From assembly GCF_003243465.1 (NCBI RefSeq), contig NZ_QFQZ01000012.1:8815-72814 (forward strand): a stretch of DNA of 64,000 nt. The letters run 5' to 3'. Shown here in pieces: positions 31,945-40,661 of this stretch. The notes beneath the pieces were generated by a model that was not told the DNA's origin, did no database searches, and saw nothing but the letters and a program-made list of their open reading frames with translations. Positions within the stretch are counted from its first letter, which is position 1, and each line of letters opens with the position of its first letter. This stretch comes from Caulobacter segnis (GTDB taxonomy: Bacteria > Pseudomonadota > Alphaproteobacteria > Caulobacterales > Caulobacteraceae). Both the position numbers and the translations under genes were made by a program.

Positions 31945-33038
31945 CCCCAAGCCGACTGTCGGACATCCAGCGCCTGGCCTGGCTTCGCCTGGCGCGCACC
32001 GAGACGGTCGGCCCCGTCGCCTTCGACCACCTGCTGGCCCGCTACGGCACGCCCGAGCGGGCCCTGTCGGCCCTGCCCGACCTCTCCCGCAAGGGCGGCC
32101 GCGCCGTCCCGCTTTCCTTGCCGCCGCGCGAGGCGATCGAGCGCGAGCTGGAGGCCGGCGAAGCGCTGGGCGCGCGGCTGCTGTGCGGCTGCGAGCCGGA
32201 CTTCCCCTCGCGCCTGGCCGCCCTCGATCCGCCGCCGCCGGTGCTGTGGGCCCTGGGCCGCGCCGAGCTGCTGTCAGAGCCGTCCATCGCCATCGTCGGC
32301 GCCCGCATCGCTTCGGCCGCCGGCCAACGCTTCGCGCGGCAATTGGCCGGCGAGCTTGGAACCGCAGGCTATGTCGTGGTCTCGGGCATGGCGCGCGGCA
32401 TCGACGGCGCGGCGCACGAAGGCTCGCTCGCCACCGGGGCCGTCGCCGTGCTGGGCGGCGGGGTGGCCGACATCTATCCGCCGGAACACGACAAGCTGCA
32501 CGCCCGTCTCGCCGCCGAGGGCTGCATCGTCTCCGAAAGCGCCCCGGACCGCCGCGCCCAGGCCAAGGACTTCCCCCGCCGCAACCGCATCATCTCGGGC
32601 CTGTCGCTGGGCGTCGTCGTGGTCGAGGCCGAGCTCAAGTCCGGCTCGCTGATCACCGCGCGCCTGGCGGCCGAGCAGGGCCGCGATGTCTTCGCCGTGC
32701 CCGGCTCGCCCCTGGATCCGCGCTCGAAGGGGACCAACGACCTCATCAGGCAGGGCGCGATCCTGTGCGAGGGCGCCGAGGACGTCCTGCGGTCGCTGGC
32801 GGGCGGGTCACGGGTGCGCGAGCGGGACCGCGCCTACGATCCGGAGCCGCCCGCCGACGTCGATCCGGATGGGCTGCGCGAACGCGTGGCCGCCCTGCTC
32901 TCGCCGACGCCGGTCTCTCGCAACGACCTGATCCGCGCGGTCGCCGCCCCGACCTCGGCGGTGATGGCCGCGCTGGTCGAGCTGAGCCTGGCCGGCCGGG
33001 CTGAGTTCCTGGACGGTGGCCTGGTGGCGGGGCTTTAG
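31941..33038 (+). CDS. dprA: DNA processing protein DprA
   Basis: DprA loads RecA on incoming single-stranded DNA in transformation. The 365-aa product has an N-terminal SAM-like helical region ([20 protein letters not shown]), and a Rossmann fold with [56 protein letters not shown] and [14 protein letters not shown]-terminal winged-helix ([15 protein letters not shown]) matches DML1-type ends. It is coupled to plsY, an arrangement common in alphaproteobacteria. Confidence 0.96.
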   Translation: MTPSRLSDIQRLAWLRLARTETVGPVAFDHLLARYGTPERALSALPDLSRKGGRAVPLSLPPREAIERELEAGEALGARLLCGCEPDFPSRLAALDPPPPVLWALGRAELLSEPSIAIVGARIASAAGQRFARQLAGELGTAGYVVVSGMARGIDGAAHEGSLATGAVAVLGGGVADIYPPEHDKLHARLAAEGCIVSESAPDRRAQAKDFPRRNRIISGLSLGVVVVEAELKSGSLITARLAAEQGRDVFAVPGSPLDPRSKGTNDLIRQGAILCEGAEDVLRSLAGGSRVRERDRAYDPEPPADVDPDGLRERVAALLSPTPVSRNDLIRAVAAPTSAVMAALVELSLAGRAEFLDGGLVAGL

Positions 33039-33064
33039 AAACCGATCCTGATGGGTTATGCTCG

Positions 33065-33304
33065 ATGGTGACCGTTCTTCGCGTGGAAGGCCTGCGGATC
33101 GTGATCTTCTCCAACGACCATGAACCGGCCCACGTCCATGTCTTCGGGGACGGCGAAGCCAAGATCAATCTCCTCGGCGACGAGGGAAATGCGGAGCTTG
33201 TCTGGACCGTTGGTTTCAGCCGCGCCGACGTTCGGCGAGCGGTCGCTGTCGTCGACGATCATCGGGAGATGCTCCTGACGCGTTGGAGCGAAATGCATGG
33301 CTGA
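33065..33304 (+). CDS. DUF4160-family small protein
   Basis: The 79-aa protein has the DUF4160 pattern RIVIFSNDHEPAHVHVFG, with the conserved H-x-P-x-H-x-H type core, and WTVGFSRADVRRAVAVVDDH. DUF4160 genes are very often followed by a DUF2442 gene, as here (8-base overlap). The pair has been suggested to behave like a toxin-antitoxin or a nucleotide/ligand-binding module, but I know of no settled function. The ATG has a weak upstream site. Compact, GC-rich and cotranscribed with its partner. Confidence 0.75.
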   Translation: MVTVLRVEGLRIVIFSNDHEPAHVHVFGDGEAKINLLGDEGNAELVWTVGFSRADVRRAVAVVDDHREMLLTRWSEMHG

Positions 33305-33698
33305 GCTGACCGACGCCCAGATCGACGCCGCCCTAGGGCGAGGCCGGCAAGCCCGGCTTGACGAACCCCGCGCCTGCGCCGCGCGCTATGATCCGAAGGC
33401 GCGGAAGATCACGGTCGACCTGACCAATGGCGCGTCCTTCGCCTTCCCCACGGCGCTGGTGACGGAGTTGGCGAACGCCGAACCGGCCTCGGTCGCCGCG
33501 GTGCAGGTGCTGGGAACGGGCTATGGCCTGCACTGGGAGACTCTGGATCTGGACCTGACCGTGCCAGGCCTGTTGGCTGACCTGTTCGGAACGCGCGCTC
33601 ATCTGGCGCGCAGGGCGGGTCTGGCGACGTCGCCGGCCAAGGCGGCGGCCGCCCGGGCCAACGGCGCCAAGGGCGGCAGGCCGCGCAAAACGGCCTAA
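33297..33698 (+). CDS. DUF2442-family protein, partner of DUF4160
   Basis: The 133-aa protein has a DUF2442 core (RYDPKARKITVDLTNGASFAFP and VLGTGYGLHWETLDLDLTVP) and a basic C-terminal tail (ARANGAKGGRPRKTA). That tail has the look of an AT-hook/DNA-binding end: the final GGRPRK resembles an AT-hook. This fits an autoregulatory DNA-binding antitoxin, although that is inference. Overlaps the upstream gene by 8 bases. Confidence 0.78.
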   Translation: MAELTDAQIDAALGRGRQARLDEPRACAARYDPKARKITVDLTNGASFAFPTALVTELANAEPASVAAVQVLGTGYGLHWETLDLDLTVPGLLADLFGTRAHLARRAGLATSPAKAAAARANGAKGGRPRKTA

Positions 33699-34534
33699 CC
33701 CCCGCGCCGCGCGCCCTTGGCGAACAGCAGGTCGGACCACCGCCAGTGGCCGCCGCCCAGGGCGAAGCGCGCCGCGCCGGGACCGTCGTTCAGCGAGATC
33801 AAGACGAGCCCCCGCATCGGCTCGGCGCGGCAGGCGGCGGGGGCGAAGGCGACCTCCATCATGATCATCTCGCGTAGGCCCGAGAGACCGTCGCCCTCCT
33901 CGCCGTCGGTGCGCACCCAGTCGCCACTCCAGACCAGCGGCGCGCGACCGGCGCCGACGGTGGCGGCGTGGGCGCGCATCAGCGAGGCGCGAGCCCGGGG
34001 GTTCTTGCGCAGCCCCTCCTGCAGCAGCCGGACCATGTCGCAGCCCGCACCGCCGCCCCCGCCGCCGCTCCCAGAACCGGCGCTGGCCGCGCCCATCAAC
34101 TCGGCCTCGCCCAGGCCCATCACCCGGGCCGGCGCGGGCTTGGGATTGGCCGGCAGCGGCGTCACGTCCTTGGGTATAGGGGCCTTGGTCACGCGCAGCG
34201 GCGAGCGCGGTGCGGCCCGCGCCTTGTCCTTGGGCTTCTCCGGCGAAGGCGGCTTCTTCGGCGCGTTCACCGGCGACTTGGGGGCGTCATGCGGCGCGGG
34301 CGGCGGTGGCGGTGGAGGCGGCGGAGGCTCTGGAGGATCCACCAGCGACACCATCACCGACGGGGGCTCCGGCGGCGCGGGGGTCACGTGGGCGCTCAGC
34401 AGCACCGCCACGGCCGCGGCGTGCGCCGCCAGGCTCACAACCAGGGCCGCGCCCTTGCCGCCACGTCGTCTCCACCGCGCCATCGACTCGCCGCGCCACG
34501 GACCGAAGCGCCGGTCCGAGGACCTGTGGAGCAT
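33695..34534 (-). CDS. TonB-like membrane-anchored proline-rich protein with non-TonB C-terminus
   Basis: An N-terminal anchor (GGKGAALVVSLAAHAAAVAV) is followed by a Pro-rich linker that begins with ten consecutive Pro and has PKDKARAAPRSPLR, as in TonB. The last ~130 residues do not match the TonB C-terminal domain: they include Gly-rich and GCDMVRLLQEGLRKNPRARA segments, then HWRWSDLLFAKGARRG. It may energise another envelope process or be a TonB paralogue with a divergent end. Start ATG 34,534 or ATG 34,483 (17 residues shorter). The stop touches the DUF2442 stop. Confidence 0.65.
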   Translation of the reverse strand: MLHRSSDRRFGPWRGESMARWRRRGGKGAALVVSLAAHAAAVAVLLSAHVTPAPPEPPSVMVSLVDPPEPPPPPPPPPPAPHDAPKSPVNAPKKPPSPEKPKDKARAAPRSPLRVTKAPIPKDVTPLPANPKPAPARVMGLGEAELMGAASAGSGSGGGGGGAGCDMVRLLQEGLRKNPRARASLMRAHAATVGAGRAPLVWSGDWVRTDGEEGDGLSGLREMIMMEVAFAPAACRAEPMRGLVLISLNDGPGAARFALGGGHWRWSDLLFAKGARRGG

Positions 34535-34591
34535 GGCTCCACGTCAGGAAGTGGGCGAATGGCCACGCTTGGCGGCCTCCGTCGGGCCCGT

Positions 34592-36124
34592 TCAGCCCGC
34601 GGACAGGACGGTGTTGATGCCGATCAGCAGGCCGGCGGCGGTGATCGGCTTGGCGATATGGAGGTCCGCGCCCGCATCGAGCGCTTCGGCCCGATGGTGG
34701 TCCATGGCGTTGGCGCTGAGCACCGCGATCGGCGTGCGCGGCAGCCCCGCGCCGGCCTCCTCCCCGCGGATAGCGCGAATGGCGGTCAGGCCGTCCATGA
34801 CCGGCATCTGCATGTCCATCAGGACCACGTCGAACGGATTTCCCCGCCAGGCCTCGAGGCCGATGGCGCCGTTGTCGGCCACGCGGAGCGCGACGTCGGC
34901 CTGCTCGAGGATCATGCGGACGACCTGCTGGTTGGTCGGATTGTCCTCGACCAGCAGCACCCGCAGCGGACGATCAAGATCGGCGGTCGCGGCCTGGCGT
35001 TCGTCGGCGCTGTCCTCGTCCGCCCACGCCAGGGGAAGGCTCACCGAGAAGACGCTGCCCTGCCCCGGCCGCGAGCTGGCGGTGATCGATCCGCCCATCA
35101 GATCGACCAGGGCCCTGGTGATCGAGAGCCCCAGGCCCACCCCGCCGAACCGGCGCGCCAGTCCCCCCTCGACCTGATGGAAGTGCTGGAACAGCGCCTC
35201 GGCCTCGGCCTCGTCGAAGCCCACGCCGCTGTCCTCCACGACCATCAGCAGGTTGGGAACGCCCTCGCGCTCCTCGACCGCCAGGTCGACCGCGACGCCG
35301 CCCGCCTGGGTGAACTTGACGGCGTTGGACGTCAGATTGTTGAGGATCTGCTTGAGGCGGACGCCATCGCCGACCAGGCGACGGTCAAGGCCAGCACCCA
35401 GGCGCTCGCTGAACGCCAGACCCTTGCCCTGCGCCGCCAGGGCGGTGAGATCCAGCACGCCCCGCAGGTCGTCCAGAGGCCTGAACGGCCGTGTCTCGAG
35501 CGACAGGGTCGCCGCCTCGACCTTGGAGATCTCCAGGATGTCGCCGACGAGGCGCTCCAGGGTCACGGCCGACGATTCGATCAGCGCCACCATATCCTGC
35601 TGGCGGGCGGTGAGCCCGGTCCCGCGCAGCGCGCCCAACACGCCGATCACGCCATTGAGCGGCGTGCGGATCTCGTGGCTGACATTGGCCAGGAAGTCGG
35701 CTTTCACCCGTTGCGCGGCCTGGGCTTCCTGGCGCGCCTTGGGCACCTCGGCCTCATAGGCGCGCTTGGCGACGGCGCGGATCAAGGCAACGTGGATGCG
35801 GCCGGGCAGGCCGTCGGCGTCCTTTTCCTGCATGGCGTTCAGCAGGATCGGCACGCGGACGCCGTCCGGCCGCCGAATGTCCAGGGCGATCTCCTCGACG
35901 CGCCCCTCGACCGCCAGCTGCGGCTGCAGCCGTCCCTCGACCAGGATCCGGCTGGCCACGGTCAGCAGCGTCGTGAACTTGGGCGACGCGCCCAGCGCCT
36001 CTGACGAGCGGCCCGAAACGTCCAGGACATAGCGGTTGGCGGACAGGATGCCCCATTCAGGATTCAGCACCAGCAGGCCGCACGGCGCGAGATCTTGCAG
36101 CCCAACCGCCGCGTCGTGGGACAT
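34592..36124 (-). CDS. PAS-domain hybrid histidine kinase, partner of RsbQ-like hydrolase
   Basis: The 510-aa protein has an N-terminal PAS domain (about 10-115; DLAPCGLLVLNPEWGILSAN, IALDIRRPDGVRVPILLNA), HisKA with H150 in ANVSHEIRTPLNG, and HATPase_c with N-box NNLTSNAVKF, G1 DSGVGF and G2 GVGLGLS. A C-terminal receiver has D437 in VLMDMQMPVMDG and catalytic Lys in HIAKPI. No membrane segment. The PAS sequence, with F-LL-V-RI and EEIALDIRRPDG, resembles the PAS of RsbP-type proteins that pair with RsbQ. The start at 36,124 is 17 bp after the hydrolase stop; longer in-frame extensions run into that gene. Confidence 0.88.
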   Translation of the reverse strand: MSHDAAVGLQDLAPCGLLVLNPEWGILSANRYVLDVSGRSSEALGASPKFTTLLTVASRILVEGRLQPQLAVEGRVEEIALDIRRPDGVRVPILLNAMQEKDADGLPGRIHVALIRAVAKRAYEAEVPKARQEAQAAQRVKADFLANVSHEIRTPLNGVIGVLGALRGTGLTARQQDMVALIESSAVTLERLVGDILEISKVEAATLSLETRPFRPLDDLRGVLDLTALAAQGKGLAFSERLGAGLDRRLVGDGVRLKQILNNLTSNAVKFTQAGGVAVDLAVEEREGVPNLLMVVEDSGVGFDEAEAEALFQHFHQVEGGLARRFGGVGLGLSITRALVDLMGGSITASSRPGQGSVFSVSLPLAWADEDSADERQAATADLDRPLRVLLVEDNPTNQQVVRMILEQADVALRVADNGAIGLEAWRGNPFDVVLMDMQMPVMDGLTAIRAIRGEEAGAGLPRTPIAVLSANAMDHHRAEALDAGADLHIAKPITAAGLLIGINTVLSAG

Positions 36125-36141
36125 CTGGACGCCAGGCTCCG

Positions 36142-36945
36142 TCAGTGTCGGCTGGCGCGCGCGTCGTCTAGGAAGGCGCGCATCGCCTCGACCACCGCCC
36201 CCGGCGCGGTCAGGTGCGGGCTGTGACCGGCGGCTTCCAGAACGACGCGTCGGCTGCCGGGGATGGCGGCGTGGACGAAGGCGCCGACCTGCGGCGGGGC
36301 CAGAGTGTCCTCGCTGCGCTCGATCAGCAGCGTCGGCGTGACGACCTTCCCGCAATCGGCGCGGTGGTCGGACAGGAAGGTCGCGCGGGCGAAGTCCTTG
36401 GCGACGTCTGGATCGATGCGGCAGACGCTCGCCCGCCATTCGTCCTGGAACGCGTCGTCGGCGACGACGGCGGGGGCGATCGCGCCAGACCAGTCCATCT
36501 GGTTCTTGGCCAGCAATTCGAGCAGGTCCTCCAGATCCGCCTCGTCGAACCCGCCGAAATAGTCTCCGTCGTTGGCGAACCGCGGCGAGGCCCCGATCAG
36601 CACAAGCCGCGAGAACAGGTCCGGCCGCCGGCCGGCCGCCAGCACGCCGATCATCGCGCTGACCGAATGGCCGACGAACACGACGTCGCGCAAGCCCTGC
36701 GTCTCGCAGATCTCGATGACGTCGGTAGCGTAGCCTTCCAGACCCGCATACTTGTCCTGGTCATAGGCGCCGACATCCGAGGCGCCCGCGCCGACGTGGT
36801 CAAAGAGCGCCACCTTGGCGTGGTCGACGAAGTGCGGGGCCACCAGCCGCCACATAGACTGGTCGCAGCCGAAACCGTGAGCGAACAGCACGGTTTGGCC
36901 GCCCTCGCCCAGGATGGTGACATTGTTGCGATGCTTGACGTTCAT
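36142..36945 (-). CDS. RsbQ-like alpha/beta hydrolase, sensor partner of the PAS kinase
   Basis: The 267-aa alpha/beta hydrolase closely follows Bacillus subtilis RsbQ. Shared stretches are AHGFGCDQSMW, VALFDHVGAGASDVGAYD, VFVGHSVSAMIGVLAAGRRP and SRLVLIGASPR. The catalytic Ser, Asp and His are in GHSVSA, ERSEDTLAP and AGHSPHL (about S94, D213, H241 from the ATG at 36,945). RsbQ binds a small hydrophobic ligand and activates its PAS partner RsbP; the plant receptors D14/KAI2 are relatives. ATG 36,945 is chosen because GGAGG lies 8 bp before it; a GTG 6 bp upstream is too close to that site. The kinase follows at 17 bp, so the two form an operon. Confidence 0.93.
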   Translation of the reverse strand: MNVKHRNNVTILGEGGQTVLFAHGFGCDQSMWRLVAPHFVDHAKVALFDHVGAGASDVGAYDQDKYAGLEGYATDVIEICETQGLRDVVFVGHSVSAMIGVLAAGRRPDLFSRLVLIGASPRFANDGDYFGGFDEADLEDLLELLAKNQMDWSGAIAPAVVADDAFQDEWRASVCRIDPDVAKDFARATFLSDHRADCGKVVTPTLLIERSEDTLAPPQVGAFVHAAIPGSRRVVLEAAGHSPHLTAPGAVVEAMRAFLDDARASRH

Positions 36946-37034
36946 GGCCACGGCCTCCGGCGCAGATGACGCGCCGAGGCGCTAGGTTCGCCCCGCCCGC
37001 CATCGTTCGCCGGATCGGGAGCGCGCATAATTCG

Positions 37035-37205
37035 CTAGACGGTCATGTCCAGGACAAGCCCCGTCCCGGCGGCCGGCGCGGCGCGCACGGCCTCCTTCAT
37101 CCGATTGGCGAGATCCGCGCGTTCGGCGTTGGAGGTTACGGGCTTGATCGGGCGGATCGGCGAGACATAGGCCTCGGTGGCGATCCTGTTGACGGTTAGG
37201 TCCAT
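37035..37205 (-). CDS. Possible small protein (56 aa)
   Basis: A minus-strand frame of 57 codons, MDLTVNRIATEAYVSPIRPI, then a helix (RADLANRMKEAVRAA), ending LVLDMTV. Composition is plausible for a gene, and it occupies the otherwise empty gap between the RsbQ-like gene and topA. No ribosome site is visible, so the call is weak. It would be divergent from topA. Confidence 0.45.
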   Translation of the reverse strand: MDLTVNRIATEAYVSPIRPIKPVTSNAERADLANRMKEAVRAAPAAGTGLVLDMTV

Positions 37206-37379
37206 CGGCGAACAGTCACAAAACCAGGCAAGAAAACTCGCACAAGCGTCTTAACAAGCGGCTACCAGCGGCCCAAAGCGCGGCCGTTCGGCAGAGCCCG
37301 CGTTGACAGACCCCCAAGCGGGCCCCACTTTCCCCGGCGCTCGCCTCCCGGGCGATCCGCCTTCCAGCCCAGAGTCATA

Positions 37380-40055
37380 ATGAACGTCGTCGTCGTCGAG
37401 AGCCCGGCCAAGGCCAAGACCATCAACAAGTACCTCGGGTCCGACTACACGGTTCTCGCTTCCTACGGCCATATCCGCGACCTGCCGTCCAAGGACGGCT
37501 CGGTGGAGCCCGACAACGACTTCGCCATGAGCTGGGAAGTCGACGCCAAGGCCTCCAAGCGCGTCAGCGACATCGTCGACGCCATGAAGAAGGCCGACCG
37601 CCTGATTCTGGCCACCGACCCGGATCGCGAAGGCGAGGCGATCAGCTGGCACGTGCTGGAAGTCCTGAACAAGAAGAAGGCGCTGAAGGACAAGTCGGTC
37701 CAGCGCGTCACCTTCAACGCCATCACCAAGGCCGCGGTGACCGAGGCCATGAAGGCCCCGCGCGACCTCGACATGGAGCTGGTCGAGGCCTACCTCGCCC
37801 GCCGCGCCCTCGACTATCTGGTCGGCTTCACCCTCTCGCCGGTGCTGTGGCGCAAGCTGCCCGGCTCGCGCTCGGCCGGCCGCGTGCAGTCGGTCGCCCT
37901 GCGCCTGGTCGTCGACCGCGAGCTGGAGATCGAGCGCTTCAAGACCCAGGAATACTGGACCGTCGAGGCCGACGTCTCGGCCGGCTCGGACCCGTTCCTG
38001 GCGCGTTTGGTCAAGCACGAGGGCAAGAAGCTCACCAAGTTCGACCTCGGCGACGAGACCTCGGCCCTGGCCGCCAAGGCCGCCGTACAGGCGGCCGTGT
38101 TCAAGGTCGAGGCCGTCGAGAAGAAGCCCGGCAAGCGCTCGCCCGCCCCGCCGTTCACCACCTCGACCCTGCAGCAGGAAGCCGCCCGCAAGCTGGGCTT
38201 CTCGGCCCAGCGCACCATGCAGGCGGCGCAGAAGCTGTACGAAGGCGTCGACATCGGCGGCGAGACCGTCGGCCTGATCACCTACATGCGGACCGACGGC
38301 GTCTCGATGGCGCCCGAGGCGATCACCGAAGCCCGCGACGTGATCGGCAAGGTCTATGGCAAGGAATACGTCCCCGACGCCCCGCGCCTCTACAAGTCCA
38401 AGGCCAAGAACGCCCAGGAGGCCCACGAGGCCATCCGCCCGACCAGCCTGAACCGCAACCCGGGCTCGCTGCGCCTGGAGCCGGAGCTGGGCCGCCTGTA
38501 CGAGCTGATCTGGAAGCGCACCATCGCCTCGCAGATGGAAAGCGCCCGCATCGAGCGCACCACGGTCGACCTGGAGAGCGCCGACGGCAAGACCGGCCTG
38601 CGCGCCACTGGCCAGGTCGTGCAGTTTCCCGGCTACCTCGCGGTCTACGAGGAAGGCCGCGATGACGAGGGCGACGAGGACAGCGCCCGCCTGCCCGCCA
38701 TCACCGAGGGCGCGGCCGCCCAGGTACGCGAGGCCCGCGCCGACCAGCACTTCACCGAACCGCCCCCGCGCTATTCGGAAGCAAGCCTCGTCAAGAAGAT
38801 GGAAGAGCTGGGCATCGGCCGTCCCTCGACCTACGCCTCGGTGCTGGGCGTGCTGCGCGACCGCGAATATGTCCGCATGGAGAAGCAGCGCTTCATCCCC
38901 GAGGACAAAGGCCGCCTGGTCACCGCGTTCCTGGAGCAGTTCTTCAAGCGCTATGTCGAATACGACTTCACGGCCGCCCTTGAAGAGCAGCTGGACCTCG
39001 TCTCGGACGGCAAGCTGGACTGGAAGCAGTTCCTCCGCGACTTCTGGAAGGACTTCCACGCCGCCGTCGGCGAGATCGCCGAGCTGCGCACGACCAACGT
39101 CCTGGACGCCCTGAACGAAGCCCTGGGCCCGCACATCTTCCCCGACAAGGGCGATGGCTCCAACCCGCGCCTGTGCCCGACCTGCGGCACGGGACAGCTC
39201 TCCTTGAAGACCGGCAAGTTCGGCGCCTTCATCGGCTGCTCGAACTATCCGGAGTGCCGCTACACCCGCCAGCTGGGCGTGTCCGAAGGCGACGGCGAGG
39301 CCGAGAGCGCCGACAAGGAGCTGGGCGTCAATCCGGCGACCGGCCGCGCCGTGTGGCTGAAGAATGGCCGCTTTGGCCCCTATGTCGAGGAACTGGCGGC
39401 CGAGGGCGACAAGCCCAAGCGCTCGTCCCTGCCGAAGGGCTGGATCGCTTCGGCCATGGACCTGGAAAAGGCCCTGCGCCTGCTCTCCCTGCCGCGCGAG
39501 GTGGGCAAGCACCCGGACGACGGCAAGGTCATCACGGCGGGCCTGGGGCGCTTTGGGCCCTTCGTGCTGCACGACGGCACCTACGCCAATCTGGAGAACG
39601 CCGACGAGGTGTTCGACGTCGGCCTGAACCGCGCCGTCGCCATCCTGGCCGACAAGCGCGCCGGCGGCGGTCGTCCGCAGCGCGCGGCGGCGGCGGCCCT
39701 GGCCGAGCTCGGCAATCACCCCGAGGACGGCAAGCCGATCCGCGTGCTGTCGGGTCGCTTCGGCCCCTACATCAAGCACGGCGACACCAACGCCAATGTG
39801 CCCAAGGGCAAGGACCCGGCCGCCATCACCCTCGAGGAGGCGGTCGCGTTGATCGCCGAGCGCGCGGCAAAGGGCGGCGGCAAGAAGCCGGCCAAGAAGG
39901 CCGCTGCTCCGAAGAAAGCCGCGACGAAAGCCGAGGCGGACAAGCCCGCTAAGAAGACCGCCGCGAAAAAGCCGGCCGCCAAGAAAGCCGCGCCGAAGGC
40001 CAAGGCCGCCGCCGGCTCGGATGACGGCGCCGCGCCGTGGGACGACGAGGGCTGA
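37380..40055 (+). CDS. topA: DNA topoisomerase I
   Basis: Relaxes negative supercoils; the 891-aa type IA enzyme has the TOPRIM domain (VVVESPAKAKTINKYLG, ATDPDREGEAISWH), the decatenation-type domains with PFTTSTLQQEA, and the catalytic Tyr in GLITYMRTDGVSM. A zinc ribbon follows (CPTCGTGQLSLKTG, then CSNYPECRYTRQL). Three C-terminal repeats (GRFGPYVE, GRFGPFVL, GRFGPYIK) precede a Lys/Ala-rich tail of about 50 residues, which likely adds DNA affinity. Confidence 0.98.
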   Translation: MNVVVVESPAKAKTINKYLGSDYTVLASYGHIRDLPSKDGSVEPDNDFAMSWEVDAKASKRVSDIVDAMKKADRLILATDPDREGEAISWHVLEVLNKKKALKDKSVQRVTFNAITKAAVTEAMKAPRDLDMELVEAYLARRALDYLVGFTLSPVLWRKLPGSRSAGRVQSVALRLVVDRELEIERFKTQEYWTVEADVSAGSDPFLARLVKHEGKKLTKFDLGDETSALAAKAAVQAAVFKVEAVEKKPGKRSPAPPFTTSTLQQEAARKLGFSAQRTMQAAQKLYEGVDIGGETVGLITYMRTDGVSMAPEAITEARDVIGKVYGKEYVPDAPRLYKSKAKNAQEAHEAIRPTSLNRNPGSLRLEPELGRLYELIWKRTIASQMESARIERTTVDLESADGKTGLRATGQVVQFPGYLAVYEEGRDDEGDEDSARLPAITEGAAAQVREARADQHFTEPPPRYSEASLVKKMEELGIGRPSTYASVLGVLRDREYVRMEKQRFIPEDKGRLVTAFLEQFFKRYVEYDFTAALEEQLDLVSDGKLDWKQFLRDFWKDFHAAVGEIAELRTTNVLDALNEALGPHIFPDKGDGSNPRLCPTCGTGQLSLKTGKFGAFIGCSNYPECRYTRQLGVSEGDGEAESADKELGVNPATGRAVWLKNGRFGPYVEELAAEGDKPKRSSLPKGWIASAMDLEKALRLLSLPREVGKHPDDGKVITAGLGRFGPFVLHDGTYANLENADEVFDVGLNRAVAILADKRAGGGRPQRAAAAALAELGNHPEDGKPIRVLSGRFGPYIKHGDTNANVPKGKDPAAITLEEAVALIAERAAKGGGKKPAKKAAAPKKAATKAEADKPAKKTAAKKPAAKKAAPKAKAAAGSDDGAAPWDDEG

Positions 40056-40093
40056 GCCTGTTCAGGCCGATTGGACGGGAGTAGATTAGGCGC

Positions 40094-40456
40094 ATGACGA
40101 CGCTGGAACGTCCCCTGCCGCTGAACGTGGTGCTGACGGCGCTGGTCCTGTGCTGCGTCGCCGGCTTCGCCCTCGGCCTGACCAACGCGATGAAGATCGA
40201 CCGCGGCGGCGCGGCGACCTCCACACAGCCCCTGGCCGAGGTCTCGGGCGTGCCGGTCAAGGACGCCGCGCCCGCCCTCGCCTACGAGCCGCCGCCGGTC
40301 GAGGCGCCAAAGCCCAAGGCCGTCGAGGTGGAAACGACCGAGCAGGATGCTCCCGCGCCGGTGATCGAGGCCCCGCCCGCGACGCCGCCGGCCGCCGAGG
40401 CCGCGCCCAAGCCGGCCGAACCACAGGTCCCGAAGTCGATCGAGGATCTGTACTAG
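40094..40456 (+). CDS. Single-pass membrane protein with Pro/Ala/Glu-rich periplasmic part
   Basis: Residues about 12-30 form a membrane segment (VVLTALVLCCVAGFALGLTN), followed by about 90 residues rich in Pro, Ala and Glu. No folded domain is visible; the short C-terminal motif KSIEDLY is more conserved-looking than the rest. It is 39 bp after topA and may be cotranscribed. Role unknown; an envelope tether is possible. Confidence 0.7.
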   Translation: MTTLERPLPLNVVLTALVLCCVAGFALGLTNAMKIDRGGAATSTQPLAEVSGVPVKDAAPALAYEPPPVEAPKPKAVEVETTEQDAPAPVIEAPPATPPAAEAAPKPAEPQVPKSIEDLY

Positions 40457-40469
40457 AGTTCTCTTCTTC

Positions 40470-40599
40470 CGATCTCCCCGGCGAATGCCGGGGCCCAGAT
40501 CGAACCCATAGACGCGTCCGCTTTGATGCAAGACCGACTGGCGCGAGCCCTCAAACCGCTCAGGCTGAATCTGGGCCCCGGCATTCGCCGGGGAGGTCG
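40470..40599. repeat. Family B palindromic repeat, copy 2
   Basis: Ends CGATCTCCCCGGCGAATGCC and GGCATTCGCCGGGGAGGTCG with GGGGCCCAGAT / ATCTGGGCCCC inside. The terminal 30 bp match copy 1 at 28,955 closely; the middle differs. It sits between the membrane-protein gene and rnr. Confidence 0.88.
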
Positions 40600-40661
40600 G
40601 CTATGGTCGACTTATCCCACCCCGCGTTTCCCTAAGTCCGCCGAACGCGTTAAGGCAGGGC

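Noticed and set aside
33968..36004. 678-codon plus-strand frame over the histidine kinase and TonB-like gene
   Set aside because: It crosses two clear minus-strand genes and their intergenic gap, and its composition is Arg/Gly/His-rich without domains.
37251..39779. Very long antisense frame (842 codons) opposite topA
   Set aside because: High-GC genes leave long open frames on the other strand; it has no ribosome site, has low-complexity His/Arg/Gly composition, and mirrors topA exactly.
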